From Halanaerobium saccharolyticum (lineage in GTDB: Bacteria > Bacillota > Halanaerobiia > Halanaerobiales > Halanaerobiaceae), in the NCBI RefSeq assembly GCF_003259895.1, contig NZ_QLME01000005.1, positions 1-64,000 on the forward strand: DNA of 64,000 bases. The letters are read 5' to 3'. A program made the position numbers and the translations under genes. Shown here in pieces: positions 46,378 through 54,362 of the stretch. Position 1 is the first letter of the stretch. Every line of letters begins with the position of its first letter. The notes beneath the pieces were generated by a model. That model worked only from the letters and a program-made list of their open reading frames with translations. It did not search any database and had not been told where the DNA came from.

Positions 46378-47145
46378 TTATAAAGAAAATATTAATATTA
46401 ATCCAAGTGTAATACAATAATAGGCAAAATAATGAAGTTTTTGTTCTTTTATCATTTTTAAGAAAAAGTTAATAGCAAGATAACCTGTGATCATTGATGA
46501 TATAGCAGCTAAAAATAGATAGAAATAATTTAGGTCAGTTGTACCATTTAAAGTTAATTCTTTTAGTTTGAGAAGAGTTGCTCCTCCTATGACAGGTATA
46601 GAAAGAATAAACGAAAATTTGGTAGCAAGTTCTCTGTTTAAATTTTTATATAAGCCGGCAGCTATAGTAGATCCAAAGCGAGATAAACCGGGGAAAATTG
46701 CGAGTGCCTGAGCTAGTCCTATAAAAATTGAATCTAAAACCGACATATCTTTTATCTTCCGTTTATTGATTGTTATTTTATTAGTTAGCCAGAGTATTAT
46801 ACCGGTAATTATTAAAAAAACCCCGACAACAGTTAAAGAAGAATTCATTTTTTCAAAAAAATCTTCAAAAAATATCCCTACAACTGCAGCAGGAATTGAG
46901 CCGATTATGATATATAGATTAAAAGTCTTATATTCATCCTTAAAATAAATCATATTTAGTATATCCTGGTAATACACAAAAAATATTGCCAGTAAAGTTC
47001 CAAAATGCAAAAAGATGTCAATTGTCAGTCCAGCTTTAATATCTAAAAAATATTTAAAAAGCACAATATGCCCTGAACTGCTGATTGGTAAGAACTCAGT
47101 TATTCCCTGGATTATGCCTAAAACTAAGTACTTGATAATTTCCAT
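46378..47145 (-). CDS. uppP: Undecaprenyl-diphosphatase UppP (BacA)
   Basis: 255 residues, eight helices. GITEFLPISSSGH and GLSRFGSTIAAGL are the two catalytic motifs (Glu and Ser/Arg). It recycles the lipid carrier for wall synthesis and gives bacitracin tolerance. Start ATG 47145 after GGAGGT; the 17 codons upstream have no ribosome site. Confidence 0.93.
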   Translation of the reverse strand: MEIIKYLVLGIIQGITEFLPISSSGHIVLFKYFLDIKAGLTIDIFLHFGTLLAIFFVYYQDILNMIYFKDEYKTFNLYIIIGSIPAAVVGIFFEDFFEKMNSSLTVVGVFLIITGIILWLTNKITINKRKIKDMSVLDSIFIGLAQALAIFPGLSRFGSTIAAGLYKNLNRELATKFSFILSIPVIGGATLLKLKELTLNGTTDLNYFYLFLAAISSMITGYLAINFFLKMIKEQKLHYFAYYCITLGLILIFSL

Positions 47146-47250
47146 AAATAACCTCCAATATATTTTTATTAAATTATTATAGCATATAGTTCTCATTTTA
47201 ACAAATTGAGTTTTTACTCGATTGTGTCAAGTAGCTTTTGGAAATAATTT

Positions 47251-48643
47251 AAGACTCCCTTTAGATATTTTAAAATGCAAGAGATTTTATTGCTCTCTGT
47301 AAACCATTAACTTTGCCTTTGCGTAAGGCAGGAACTGTTTCTTTGGCAACAGGAAATAGTGTTTTCCTGTGGTCTATCATTTTTTCTGTTCTCATTTTGA
47401 TTCTTTTCTCTTTTTCTTTATGCTCATATAGTTTGAATAGATCATCTTTTTTACCGCCATTATATTTAAATACTCTTAATCTTGCCATTCTATCTGCACC
47501 ATCTTCTGACCAGGATAAAGGCCTTGAAGACATTCTTGAAGCCAGCACATGACTTACATGACCTTCAGCACTACACCCTTCTGTATTCGGATCATTTGCG
47601 TAATTTTCAATGCCTGCCCAGTTAGAATATATATAATTTCTTGCTTCTTTAATTCTTTCTTTTTGCTCCCCGTTTTCTGCTTTCTCAGAAATTGATTTAA
47701 AAGTTAATCTAACTAATTTGTAATCAGCTTGATTTAAACCTAACCAGAGATTGCTTCTTTTCTTTGGACAGTGTCCAGTTGCCATTATTACATACTTATT
47801 CAGATGGTATCTATCCAGTACATATTTTGTTTTCTGAATCTCTTTAAGACCGGTTTTAATCCAGTTTGCTCCATCTCCTGCTAAAAATATCGTCTCTATA
47901 TAGTCCATATCATAAATATCATCTATATAGCTTAAAACCTCTTCCCAGAGATCTTCAGACTTATTGTAGATACCTGAAAAGAATTTAACGTTCTTTAGTT
48001 TATTCCTGGCTCCCTGACGCCCTTCATGCACATAGACCAGCTTTGTTACTTTATTCTCAGATTTATCTTTCTCATCTTCATCACGGTTTTTCTTCTGGAT
48101 AGAGATATGATCTTCATCTGCTTCTATGTAGAGGTATTTAACTTTCTTTTTTTCTTCATCTTCAAGCTTTTTATCAGTAGCTCTATTGTCTATTTTACCC
48201 AGCTTTTTTATCTTGTTTAAAGTTGTCTGCTTACTTAAAGGAACAACCTTAGAAGCCATATCAGCTGCTTTCTGATAGGAATATTCTTCAGCTTTTTCTA
48301 CCAGATCCAGCTCCAATCCTTTATCCAGCCTCTGGTATCTTTCAATACCAAAAATATCATCTACCAGATATGTGTAATCTGTATCTTCGGTGTTTTTGGA
48401 AGCATAATATGTTCTCTGATATTTTATCTCACCAAAATGGGTGATTAAAGTTTTATCCATATCATGCTGCATAATCTCAATTAGCTCTGAAATATCCTTT
48501 TTTTCACCCTCAAAAAGATTATCTACATATTTTTCGATATGACGGATGAAATTCTCTGCAAAATCCTGTATAATATTATCCATAAGAAGACTCCCCTTTC
48601 TTTGTTTTTTGTCCTAAAAATATTTTATCAAAAAGGGAGTCTT
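47251..48643 (-). mobile_element. ISLre2-family insertion sequence
   Basis: Ends AAGACTCCCTTT (47251, plus strand) and its inverted copy AAAGGGAGTCTT (ending 48643). Inside is a single intact transposase gene on the minus strand. No clear target duplication is seen next to the ends. Confidence 0.8.
47270..48583 (-). CDS. ISLre2 transposase (UPF0236)
   Basis: 437 residues, full length. An N-terminal coiled region with YQRTYYAS is followed by LYIEADEDHISIQ (first acidic site), FLAGDGANWIKTG (second), and a C-terminal segment with WAGIENYANDPNTEGCSAEGHVSHVLASRMSSRP, all typical of ISLre2. The ribosome site AAAGGGGAG lies inside one arm of a hairpin (see 48584-48649). Confidence 0.9.
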   Translation of the reverse strand: MDNIIQDFAENFIRHIEKYVDNLFEGEKKDISELIEIMQHDMDKTLITHFGEIKYQRTYYASKNTEDTDYTYLVDDIFGIERYQRLDKGLELDLVEKAEEYSYQKAADMASKVVPLSKQTTLNKIKKLGKIDNRATDKKLEDEEKKKVKYLYIEADEDHISIQKKNRDEDEKDKSENKVTKLVYVHEGRQGARNKLKNVKFFSGIYNKSEDLWEEVLSYIDDIYDMDYIETIFLAGDGANWIKTGLKEIQKTKYVLDRYHLNKYVIMATGHCPKKRSNLWLGLNQADYKLVRLTFKSISEKAENGEQKERIKEARNYIYSNWAGIENYANDPNTEGCSAEGHVSHVLASRMSSRPLSWSEDGADRMARLRVFKYNGGKKDDLFKLYEHKEKEKRIKMRTEKMIDHRKTLFPVAKETVPALRKGKVNGLQRAIKSLAF

Positions 48644-48649
48644 CTTTCT
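48584..48649 (-). promoter_or_regulatory. Hairpin that can hide the transposase ribosome site
   Basis: Read on the minus strand, AGAAGACTCCCTTT at the IS end pairs with AAAGGGGAGTCTTCT next to the start codon. Only transcripts that begin outside the IS contain both arms. Confidence 0.7.
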
Positions 48650-48758
48650 AATTTTTAGATAATTTCAAAATGAATCTCCAAAACTTATTTTACACTATGT
48701 TTTACTCCTGTTTCAATAATTTAATTAAGTCCGGTGAATAGTAGGGTGTAAGATTTTT

Positions 48759-48787
48759 TTGACGCTAGGGAAGAAATATAGTATAAT
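48759..48787 (+). promoter_or_regulatory. Sigma-A promoter of the M23 peptidase gene
   Basis: TTGACG (48759), 17 bp, TATAAT (48782), 90 bp before the ATG at 48878. The long untranslated leader is AT-rich and shows no riboswitch. Confidence 0.75.
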
Positions 48788-48877
48788 ATGTTTGAACATC
48801 TGCTCATACATTAAAAGTTTATTCTATTCTTTACTATTTTTATACAATACTAATGAAAACAGGGGGCAATCTGAAAT

Positions 48878-50008
48878 ATGAAAAAAAGATTTACAGCTAT
48901 TCTTTTATTAATTGCATTTACAATAATTTACAAAAACTTTGTTCTGGGAGAGCGGCATTTGGAAAGCACAAGAGTTCCCAGAGGATCTATTTCTGTAAAA
49001 AAAGAACTTGATCTTAAGCGAAACTCAAAAGAAAATTCAGATTTTAGTTTGATTATAACGGAAAAGCGAAAAAATGCACTGGAGAGAAAGACCGATTTTG
49101 TTAAAATCCAAGAAGAATTTAACCTCTCAGAGAATTCAGAACTTAATTTTGCAGAAAATCAGTTAGAATTTAATAATAAGTTAGAATACATAGAAAAATT
49201 ATATAAAGATAAAGACACAAAGTATAATATTGAAAGCTCCAGTCAGGGTTTTACTGAAGAATTAGTTAAAGAAAATAGTCGAAAGCCGGGCAGTAGAATT
49301 GGTTTAATTAATCAAATAAAAAAGCACAGAGTAGAAAACGGTGAAACTCTTTGGGATATTGCTCAAAAGCACAATGTGGATTTAGATACTTTAATTGGGG
49401 CAAACGATATTAATAATATTAATAAAATAAAACCCGGTCAAACGATAAAGGTTCTTCCAGTAAAAGGGATCTTATATAAAATAAGTCCGGGGGAGAATCT
49501 TTCATCTATTACTGATAAGTTTAATATAAGTTTAAACAAAATTATTGCCAGTAATTTAATTAATAATCCAAATAGGGTTCAACCTGGTGATACATTAATC
49601 TTACCTGGAGCAAAACCTGAATTTGGTTATCGTGATCGCCTTGAAAAAGTATTTACTAAACCAGTATATGCAAGAATCTCGTCTTATTTTGGTAGGAGAT
49701 GGGGAAGAATGCATGAAGGTATTGATTATGCAGTTCCTTCAGGTTCGAAAGTGAAAGCATCAGGTGAAGGTAGAGTTGTATATAGTGGTTGGGCTAGAGG
49801 TTATGGTAAAACTATTATTATTGAACACCAAAAAGGAATGAGAACACTTTATGCACACAATTCTAAGTTGATAGTCAATACTGGAGATAGAGTTTCAAAA
49901 GGTGATTTAATAGCAAAATCCGGTAATACCGGTAATACAACAGGACCAAATGTGCATTTTGAGGTTCAGGTTAATGGAAGACCAGTTGATCCTTTATCAT
50001 ATATTTAA
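48878..50008 (+). CDS. LysM-LysM-M23 wall peptidase
   Basis: 376 residues: N-terminal membrane anchor, ~120-residue variable stalk, two LysM domains (HRVENGETLWDIAQKHNVDL; YKISPGENLSSITDKF), then an M23 domain with HEGIDYA (zinc His/Asp), LYAHNS and PNVHFEV. The usual HxH of M23 reads NVH here: the zinc His is kept but the preceding catalytic His is Asn. It may be an EnvC/NlpD-like activator rather than a full hydrolase. GGGGG precedes ATG. Confidence 0.85.
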   Translation: MKKRFTAILLLIAFTIIYKNFVLGERHLESTRVPRGSISVKKELDLKRNSKENSDFSLIITEKRKNALERKTDFVKIQEEFNLSENSELNFAENQLEFNNKLEYIEKLYKDKDTKYNIESSSQGFTEELVKENSRKPGSRIGLINQIKKHRVENGETLWDIAQKHNVDLDTLIGANDINNINKIKPGQTIKVLPVKGILYKISPGENLSSITDKFNISLNKIIASNLINNPNRVQPGDTLILPGAKPEFGYRDRLEKVFTKPVYARISSYFGRRWGRMHEGIDYAVPSGSKVKASGEGRVVYSGWARGYGKTIIIEHQKGMRTLYAHNSKLIVNTGDRVSKGDLIAKSGNTGNTTGPNVHFEVQVNGRPVDPLSYI

Positions 50009-50036
50009 AAGATTTACCTAAAGGTAAATCTTTTTA
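50007..50036 (+). terminator. Terminator of the M23 gene
   Basis: AAGATTTACCT and AGGTAAATCTT form an 11-bp stem with a tiny loop, followed by TTTATTTA. Confidence 0.85.
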
Positions 50037-50044
50037 TTTAAACA

Positions 50045-50122
50045 ATATATGAATAATTGCTCAATCATTGTTGACAAAAATCGAATTTAATTGTATACTA
50101 TATATGAACAATTATTCAATTA
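50045..50122 (+). promoter_or_regulatory. zntA promoter flanked by two SmtB/CadC-type operators
   Basis: TTGACA (50071), 17 bp, TATACT (50094) is a near-ideal sigma-A promoter. ATATATGAATAATTGCTCAA (50045) and TATATGAACAATTATTCAAT (50101) resemble SmtB/CadC/CzrA operators (TATGAACA-n-TATTCA core), one upstream and one over the start site. Confidence 0.8.
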
Positions 50123-50156
50123 ATCATATATTAAATTATAACTAGGGAGGATTATT

Positions 50157-52397
50157 ATGCCAGAAAAAGCAGAAAATAAGAAAAAGAAATTTGAACTAGA
50201 AGGTTTGGCCTGTACTAATTGTGCAGGTAAGATTGAGAAAGAAGTTAATAATTTAGAGGATATAGAAAAGGTGAGTTTGAATTTTGCTACCAGCACGATT
50301 ACTGTTGAAGGAGAGGGTGCTGATAATTCATTTGAAAATGAATTGCAAGAAATTGCAGATAGAATAGAACCTGGCTTAACTGTTAAGGAGTCTAGAAATA
50401 GACGAAAAAGAGCTAATCAAAAGTCTGATCACAACCAGGTCCATGAACATAATCACGAGGACGGTCGTGTAAATGATCACGAAGAGAGTCACGGACATGA
50501 TCGCGATCATGGGGTTGACGATGAAAATTCTTATCTTAAAAAACGATTCTGGCCGGGAACAATAATTTTTGCTCTGGCAATAATTCTATTCGAACTACCA
50601 TTTTTGGAAGTAGAATTGGGAAGTTTATCAATATATCTGGAATGGCTACTTTTTGGTTCCAGTTACCTGCTTATCGGTGGACCAGTATTAATGGCAGCTT
50701 TCAAAAATATAAAGCGAGGCCAGGTCTTTGATGAGAACTTCTTAATGAGTATAGCAACAATTGGAGCTTTTTCTATTCAGGAGTTTCCTGAAGGTGTAGC
50801 AGTAATGCTTTTCTACATGGTTGGTGAGATTTTTCAGGAAAGAGCAGTTGACCGTTCCAGACGCTCAATTAAAAAATTAATGGATATAAGACCTGATTAT
50901 GCTAATTTAAAACTTGAAGATACAACAAAAGAGGTTGACCCTGAAGATGTTCAAATAGGTGATATAATAATTATAAAACCTGGTGAAAAAGTACCACTTG
51001 ATGGAGAAGTGCTTGAAGGAAGTTCTATGGTGGATACTTCAGCACTTACCGGGGAATCTGTTCCGCGTAAAGTTGAAACTGGTGATGAAATTTTGAGTGG
51101 AACAATTAACAAAGATGGTTTATTAACAGTAGAAGTGACAAAAGAATATGGTCAGTCAACAGTATCTAAGATTTTGGAACTTGTGGAAAATGCCAGTGGA
51201 AAAAAAGCACCAACTGAGAAGTTTATTACTAAATTTGCCCGTTATTATACACCGGTTGTAGTCTATTCGGCTCTGGCTATTGCGGTCTTACCGCCACTAT
51301 TTTTACAGGGAGCAGCCTTTGCAGACTGGTTTTATCGAGCTCTTATCTTTTTAGTTATTTCCTGTCCCTGTGCACTTGTAGTATCCATTCCGTTAGGATT
51401 TTTTGGAGGAATAGGTCGAGCATCGCGACAGGGCGTTCTGGTTAAAGGTGGTAATTATCTGGAAGCACTGAACAATGTTAGTCAAATAGTATTTGATAAA
51501 ACTGGAACTTTAACTAAAGGAGAATTTGCTGTTAGTAAGGTGGAATCATATAATGGCTTTAATAATGAGCAGATTTTAACTATGGCTGCTTATGCTGAAA
51601 GTCATTCCACCCACCCGATAGCAAAGTCAATTGTCGAAGCGTTTGACCAGAAAATTGATAATCAAAGAATAAAAGATTATCAGGAAATTTCTGGACACGG
51701 GATTAAAGCTGTGGTTGATGACAAAGAAATTCTGGCAGGTAATATCAAATTAATGAATAAAAATAACATTGAATATCAGGAAGTTGATGCAGATGGAACA
51801 ATTGTTTATCTAGCGATTGAAAATAAATACGCAGGTTATATAACAATTACGGATGAATTAAAAGAGGATTCGATAAAGGCAATTAAGGGTTTAAAAGAAT
51901 TAGGTATTAAGCAGTTAACTATGTTAACTGGTGATCGGGAGGCAGTTGCCGGGAGAGTAGCCCAGCGGCTTAGCTTAGATAATTATTATTCTGAACTTCT
52001 ACCGGATCAGAAGGTAGATGAAATTGAAGAATTACTTGGCAGACAGAAAGAAAATGATAAACTTATCTTTGTAGGAGATGGAATCAATGATGCACCTGTT
52101 CTGGCTCGCTCTGATATAGGTGTTGCTATGGGAGGACTTGGTTCAGATGCAGCTATTGAGGCGGCAGATGTTGTCTTAATGACAGATGAGCCTTCAAAAT
52201 TAATTACTGCTATTAATACTGCCCGGAGAACAAGAAAAATTGTCTGGCAGAACATTATTCTGGCCTTAGGTGTAAAAGGTATAGTACTTATAATGGGTGC
52301 TGTGGGTTTAGCAACCATGTGGGGAGCAGTCTTTGCCGATGTAGGTGTGGCATTAATTGCTGTCTTTAATGCTGTGAGAATTAGCCGTAATGTTTAA
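50157..52397 (+). CDS. zntA: Zn/Cd/Pb-exporting P-type ATPase (ZntA/CadA type)
   Basis: 746 residues. HMA domain with Cys19-x-x-Cys22 (GLACTNCAGK), His/Asp-rich linker (residues 86-125), eight helices, ion site SCPCALVVS, phosphorylation DKTGTLTKGE, hinge GDGINDAP, and helix-8 Asp in FADVGVALIAVFNA, the P1B-2 hallmark for divalent Zn/Cd/Pb. Pumps metal out of the cytoplasm. CadC-like repressor encoded at 53238. GGGAGG before ATG. Confidence 0.92.
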   Translation: MPEKAENKKKKFELEGLACTNCAGKIEKEVNNLEDIEKVSLNFATSTITVEGEGADNSFENELQEIADRIEPGLTVKESRNRRKRANQKSDHNQVHEHNHEDGRVNDHEESHGHDRDHGVDDENSYLKKRFWPGTIIFALAIILFELPFLEVELGSLSIYLEWLLFGSSYLLIGGPVLMAAFKNIKRGQVFDENFLMSIATIGAFSIQEFPEGVAVMLFYMVGEIFQERAVDRSRRSIKKLMDIRPDYANLKLEDTTKEVDPEDVQIGDIIIIKPGEKVPLDGEVLEGSSMVDTSALTGESVPRKVETGDEILSGTINKDGLLTVEVTKEYGQSTVSKILELVENASGKKAPTEKFITKFARYYTPVVVYSALAIAVLPPLFLQGAAFADWFYRALIFLVISCPCALVVSIPLGFFGGIGRASRQGVLVKGGNYLEALNNVSQIVFDKTGTLTKGEFAVSKVESYNGFNNEQILTMAAYAESHSTHPIAKSIVEAFDQKIDNQRIKDYQEISGHGIKAVVDDKEILAGNIKLMNKNNIEYQEVDADGTIVYLAIENKYAGYITITDELKEDSIKAIKGLKELGIKQLTMLTGDREAVAGRVAQRLSLDNYYSELLPDQKVDEIEELLGRQKENDKLIFVGDGINDAPVLARSDIGVAMGGLGSDAAIEAADVVLMTDEPSKLITAINTARRTRKIVWQNIILALGVKGIVLIMGAVGLATMWGAVFADVGVALIAVFNAVRISRNV

Positions 52398-52413
52398 TTA
52401 AGCAAGTAAAAAA

Positions 52414-52474
52414 TCCCTCTGAAGCTTAAAAATAATTTCATCAGAAATATGTTTGGATAAAATCTTCAGGGGGA
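52414..52474 (-). terminator. Hairpin after zntA, T-run on minus strand
   Basis: TCCCTCTGAAG pairs with CTTCAGGGGGA across a 39-base loop. The T-run follows only on the minus strand (TTTTTT), although there is no minus-strand gene here. Confidence 0.45.
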
Positions 52475-52504
52475 AATCATTTATAAGGCTGTGGGGGGAT
52501 TATA

Positions 52505-53125
52505 ATGAAATATTATGATATCTTTTCTTATCTATATGATCTACTAGCACCTGACTGGTATTATCACAAGCCGCGAAAATTTGCTATTGAAAAACTGGAT
52601 TTTAAAAAAAACAGTAATATAATAGTTTTACCCTGTGGAACTGGACAAAGTTTTAAATATCTTAAAAATCAGTTGAAAAGTAATGGTTTAATAATTGGTA
52701 TTGATTATTCTGAAGGAATGTTGACAAAAGCCAGAAAAAAAATTAGAAAAAAAGGTTGGGATAATATAATAACTTTACATGAAGATGCTGCTAGATTTAA
52801 TAAATCTGATATTGCATCTATTTCAGAAGAAGAATTAAATATTGATGCTATCTATCTCGAATTGGGTTTATCAGCTATGCCTGAATGGCAAAAAGTTATT
52901 GATAAAAGTCTTTCGCTTGTAAGGGTTGGCGGTAAAATTGTTATTATGGATTGGTATATGGAAGAACTCAATTTATGGGGCCGTTTTATAGACTTAATTG
53001 GTAATGCTGATGTTACTAGACCAACCTGGGAGTATTTAAAAAGCAGAAAAGAAGTGAAAGATTTTAATTTAAATCACAGTTTTAAAAATGGCGGTGTCTT
53101 TGTTGCTTCAGGATATAAAGTTTAA
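52505..53125 (+). CDS. Class I SAM-dependent methyltransferase
   Basis: 206 residues. Motif I IIVLPCGTGQS near residue 45, acidic IGIDYSEGML, LHEDAARF, and a post-core VRVGGKIVIMDWYMEELN. Resembles small UbiE/phospholipid-type methyltransferases; substrate unknown. Sits between zntA and its likely regulator, possibly in one operon with them. Confidence 0.8.
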   Translation: MKYYDIFSYLYDLLAPDWYYHKPRKFAIEKLDFKKNSNIIVLPCGTGQSFKYLKNQLKSNGLIIGIDYSEGMLTKARKKIRKKGWDNIITLHEDAARFNKSDIASISEEELNIDAIYLELGLSAMPEWQKVIDKSLSLVRVGGKIVIMDWYMEELNLWGRFIDLIGNADVTRPTWEYLKSRKEVKDFNLNHSFKNGGVFVASGYKV

Positions 53126-53237
53126 CCCCAATAATTGCTGCTGTATAATTTAGATTAAAGTAAATGCCTTTTATTAGAAATTAATCTATGTTAAAATAAA
53201 TATAAGGTGCTAGTTTTGATTTGGGGGAGATGATTTA

Positions 53238-53606
53238 ATGGCAAAAGACAAAAATTTTTGTGATATGTGTGAAGTGTTTGACCCGGATGAGCAGGTTGTA
53301 AATTTAATGAAAGACCGTAAACTTCAAGAAAATATTGTTTATCAGCTTTCAGAACTATTTAAGACCATAGGAGATCCAACACGGATAAATATTTTATATG
53401 CTTTAAAAGATAGGGAGTTATGTGTTTGTGATTTGTCTGAAATACTGGAAATGAGTTCTTCTGCAATATCTCATCAATTAAGAGTTCTTAGGAACAATAA
53501 CCTAGTTAAATATCGAAAGGAAGGTAGGTCTGTTTATTACTCTCTGGATGATAATCATGTTTTATGTTTGTTTGGACAGGGTTTGAATCACGTTTTAGAG
53601 GATTAA
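53238..53606 (+). CDS. ArsR/SmtB-family metal repressor (CadC-like)
   Basis: 122 residues. Winged helix LCVCDLSEILEMSSSAISHQLRVLRNNNLVKYRKEG. Cys8 and Cys11 in the N-terminal arm plus Cys62 and Cys64 (ELCVCDL) reproduce the thiolate alpha-3N site of CadC for Cd/Pb. Likely acts on the two operators at 50045-50122 although encoded 3 kb downstream. GGGGGAG before ATG. Confidence 0.87.
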   Translation: MAKDKNFCDMCEVFDPDEQVVNLMKDRKLQENIVYQLSELFKTIGDPTRINILYALKDRELCVCDLSEILEMSSSAISHQLRVLRNNNLVKYRKEGRSVYYSLDDNHVLCLFGQGLNHVLED

Positions 53607-53705
53607 TATTTTTATCTTTAGATGTAGTTTATAAAAATTAAACTTACTGGATTTTTCAGAAACAATGCATTTTATTATTGAACTATAAATTTGGGTGCGA
53701 TTATT

Positions 53706-53768
53706 CACCCTCAGAGAAACCTTCATTTTGTTCAGTTATTGATGGAGCTTTTCTGGGGGTTTTATTTT
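53706..53768 (+). repeat. Repeated hairpin element, copy 3
   Basis: ACCCTCAGAGAAACCTTCATT opposite TGATGGAGCTTTTCTGGGGG, then TTTTATTTTG. Long-hairpin part nearly identical to copy 2; the small 5' hairpin is missing. Confidence 0.8.
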
Positions 53769-53879
53769 GTATAATATTTTCTTCAGGGGGACTTAATAAT
53801 TAGATATTATTTCGAGTTTTATGTAATATAATAAATTTAGGCTCAATTAGTAAGTTGTAATATCAGGGAGGTGCTGAAA

Positions 53880-53954
53880 ATGAAAGCTAAGAAAAAAGTA
53901 GCTAAGAAAAAACCTGTGAAGAAAGAAATTGAAAAGAAAGAAGAAAAGAAATAA
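53880..53954 (+). CDS. 24-residue lysine-rich peptide
   Basis: MKAKKKVAKKKPVKKEIEKK and four more residues; 13 of 24 are Lys and 4 are Glu. GGGAGGTG lies eight bases before ATG and a clean terminator follows 40 bp after the stop, so it has the full form of an independent gene. It resembles histone-H1-like tails; it could bind nucleic acid or ribosomes. No known family. Confidence 0.6.
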   Translation: MKAKKKVAKKKPVKKEIEKKEEKK

Positions 53955-53993
53955 TTTCTTTCAATCAGTCAAAGTTAAATTGTTTATATTTTC

Positions 53994-54026
53994 CCCTGTA
54001 GACTAATAGTTACAGGGTATTTTTTG
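53994..54026 (+). terminator. Terminator after the lysine-rich peptide
   Basis: CCCTGTA pairs with TACAGGG, followed by TATTTTTTG. Confidence 0.85.
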
Positions 54027-54332
54027 TTGAGCTATTTGATTGGTGCAGTTGATAAGTGTTAAAAACCTCCGCACATATCTATAAGTGCGGATAACTTTAA
54101 CGGATTGAACAGTTTACATGTTTAGCTTAACTATAAATTATTATAATGTAAGGTGTAATCGAAATGAGTACACCTTGTTTAACATCGTAAAATTTAATAT
54201 AGGTTTAGTCTGAACAACTATTAAGAGAATCAACTGATAGACTATTTTTTTTGTCCATAATCTATAATTTTTATCTAATATGATATTTTTTATATCGATT
54301 TTGCTGAAAATGTTGCTTTTTATTACTAATAG
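54027..54332. other. Non-coding, about 300 bp, two more hairpins
   Basis: TCCGCAC/GTGCGGA (54067-54090) and AAGGTGTA/TACACCTT (54150-54176) are perfect short stems with weak T-tracts. No gene; they may insulate the defence genes downstream. Confidence 0.5.
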
Positions 54333-54362
54333 TTGTATAATTTAATCAATGGAGGTGATCAA

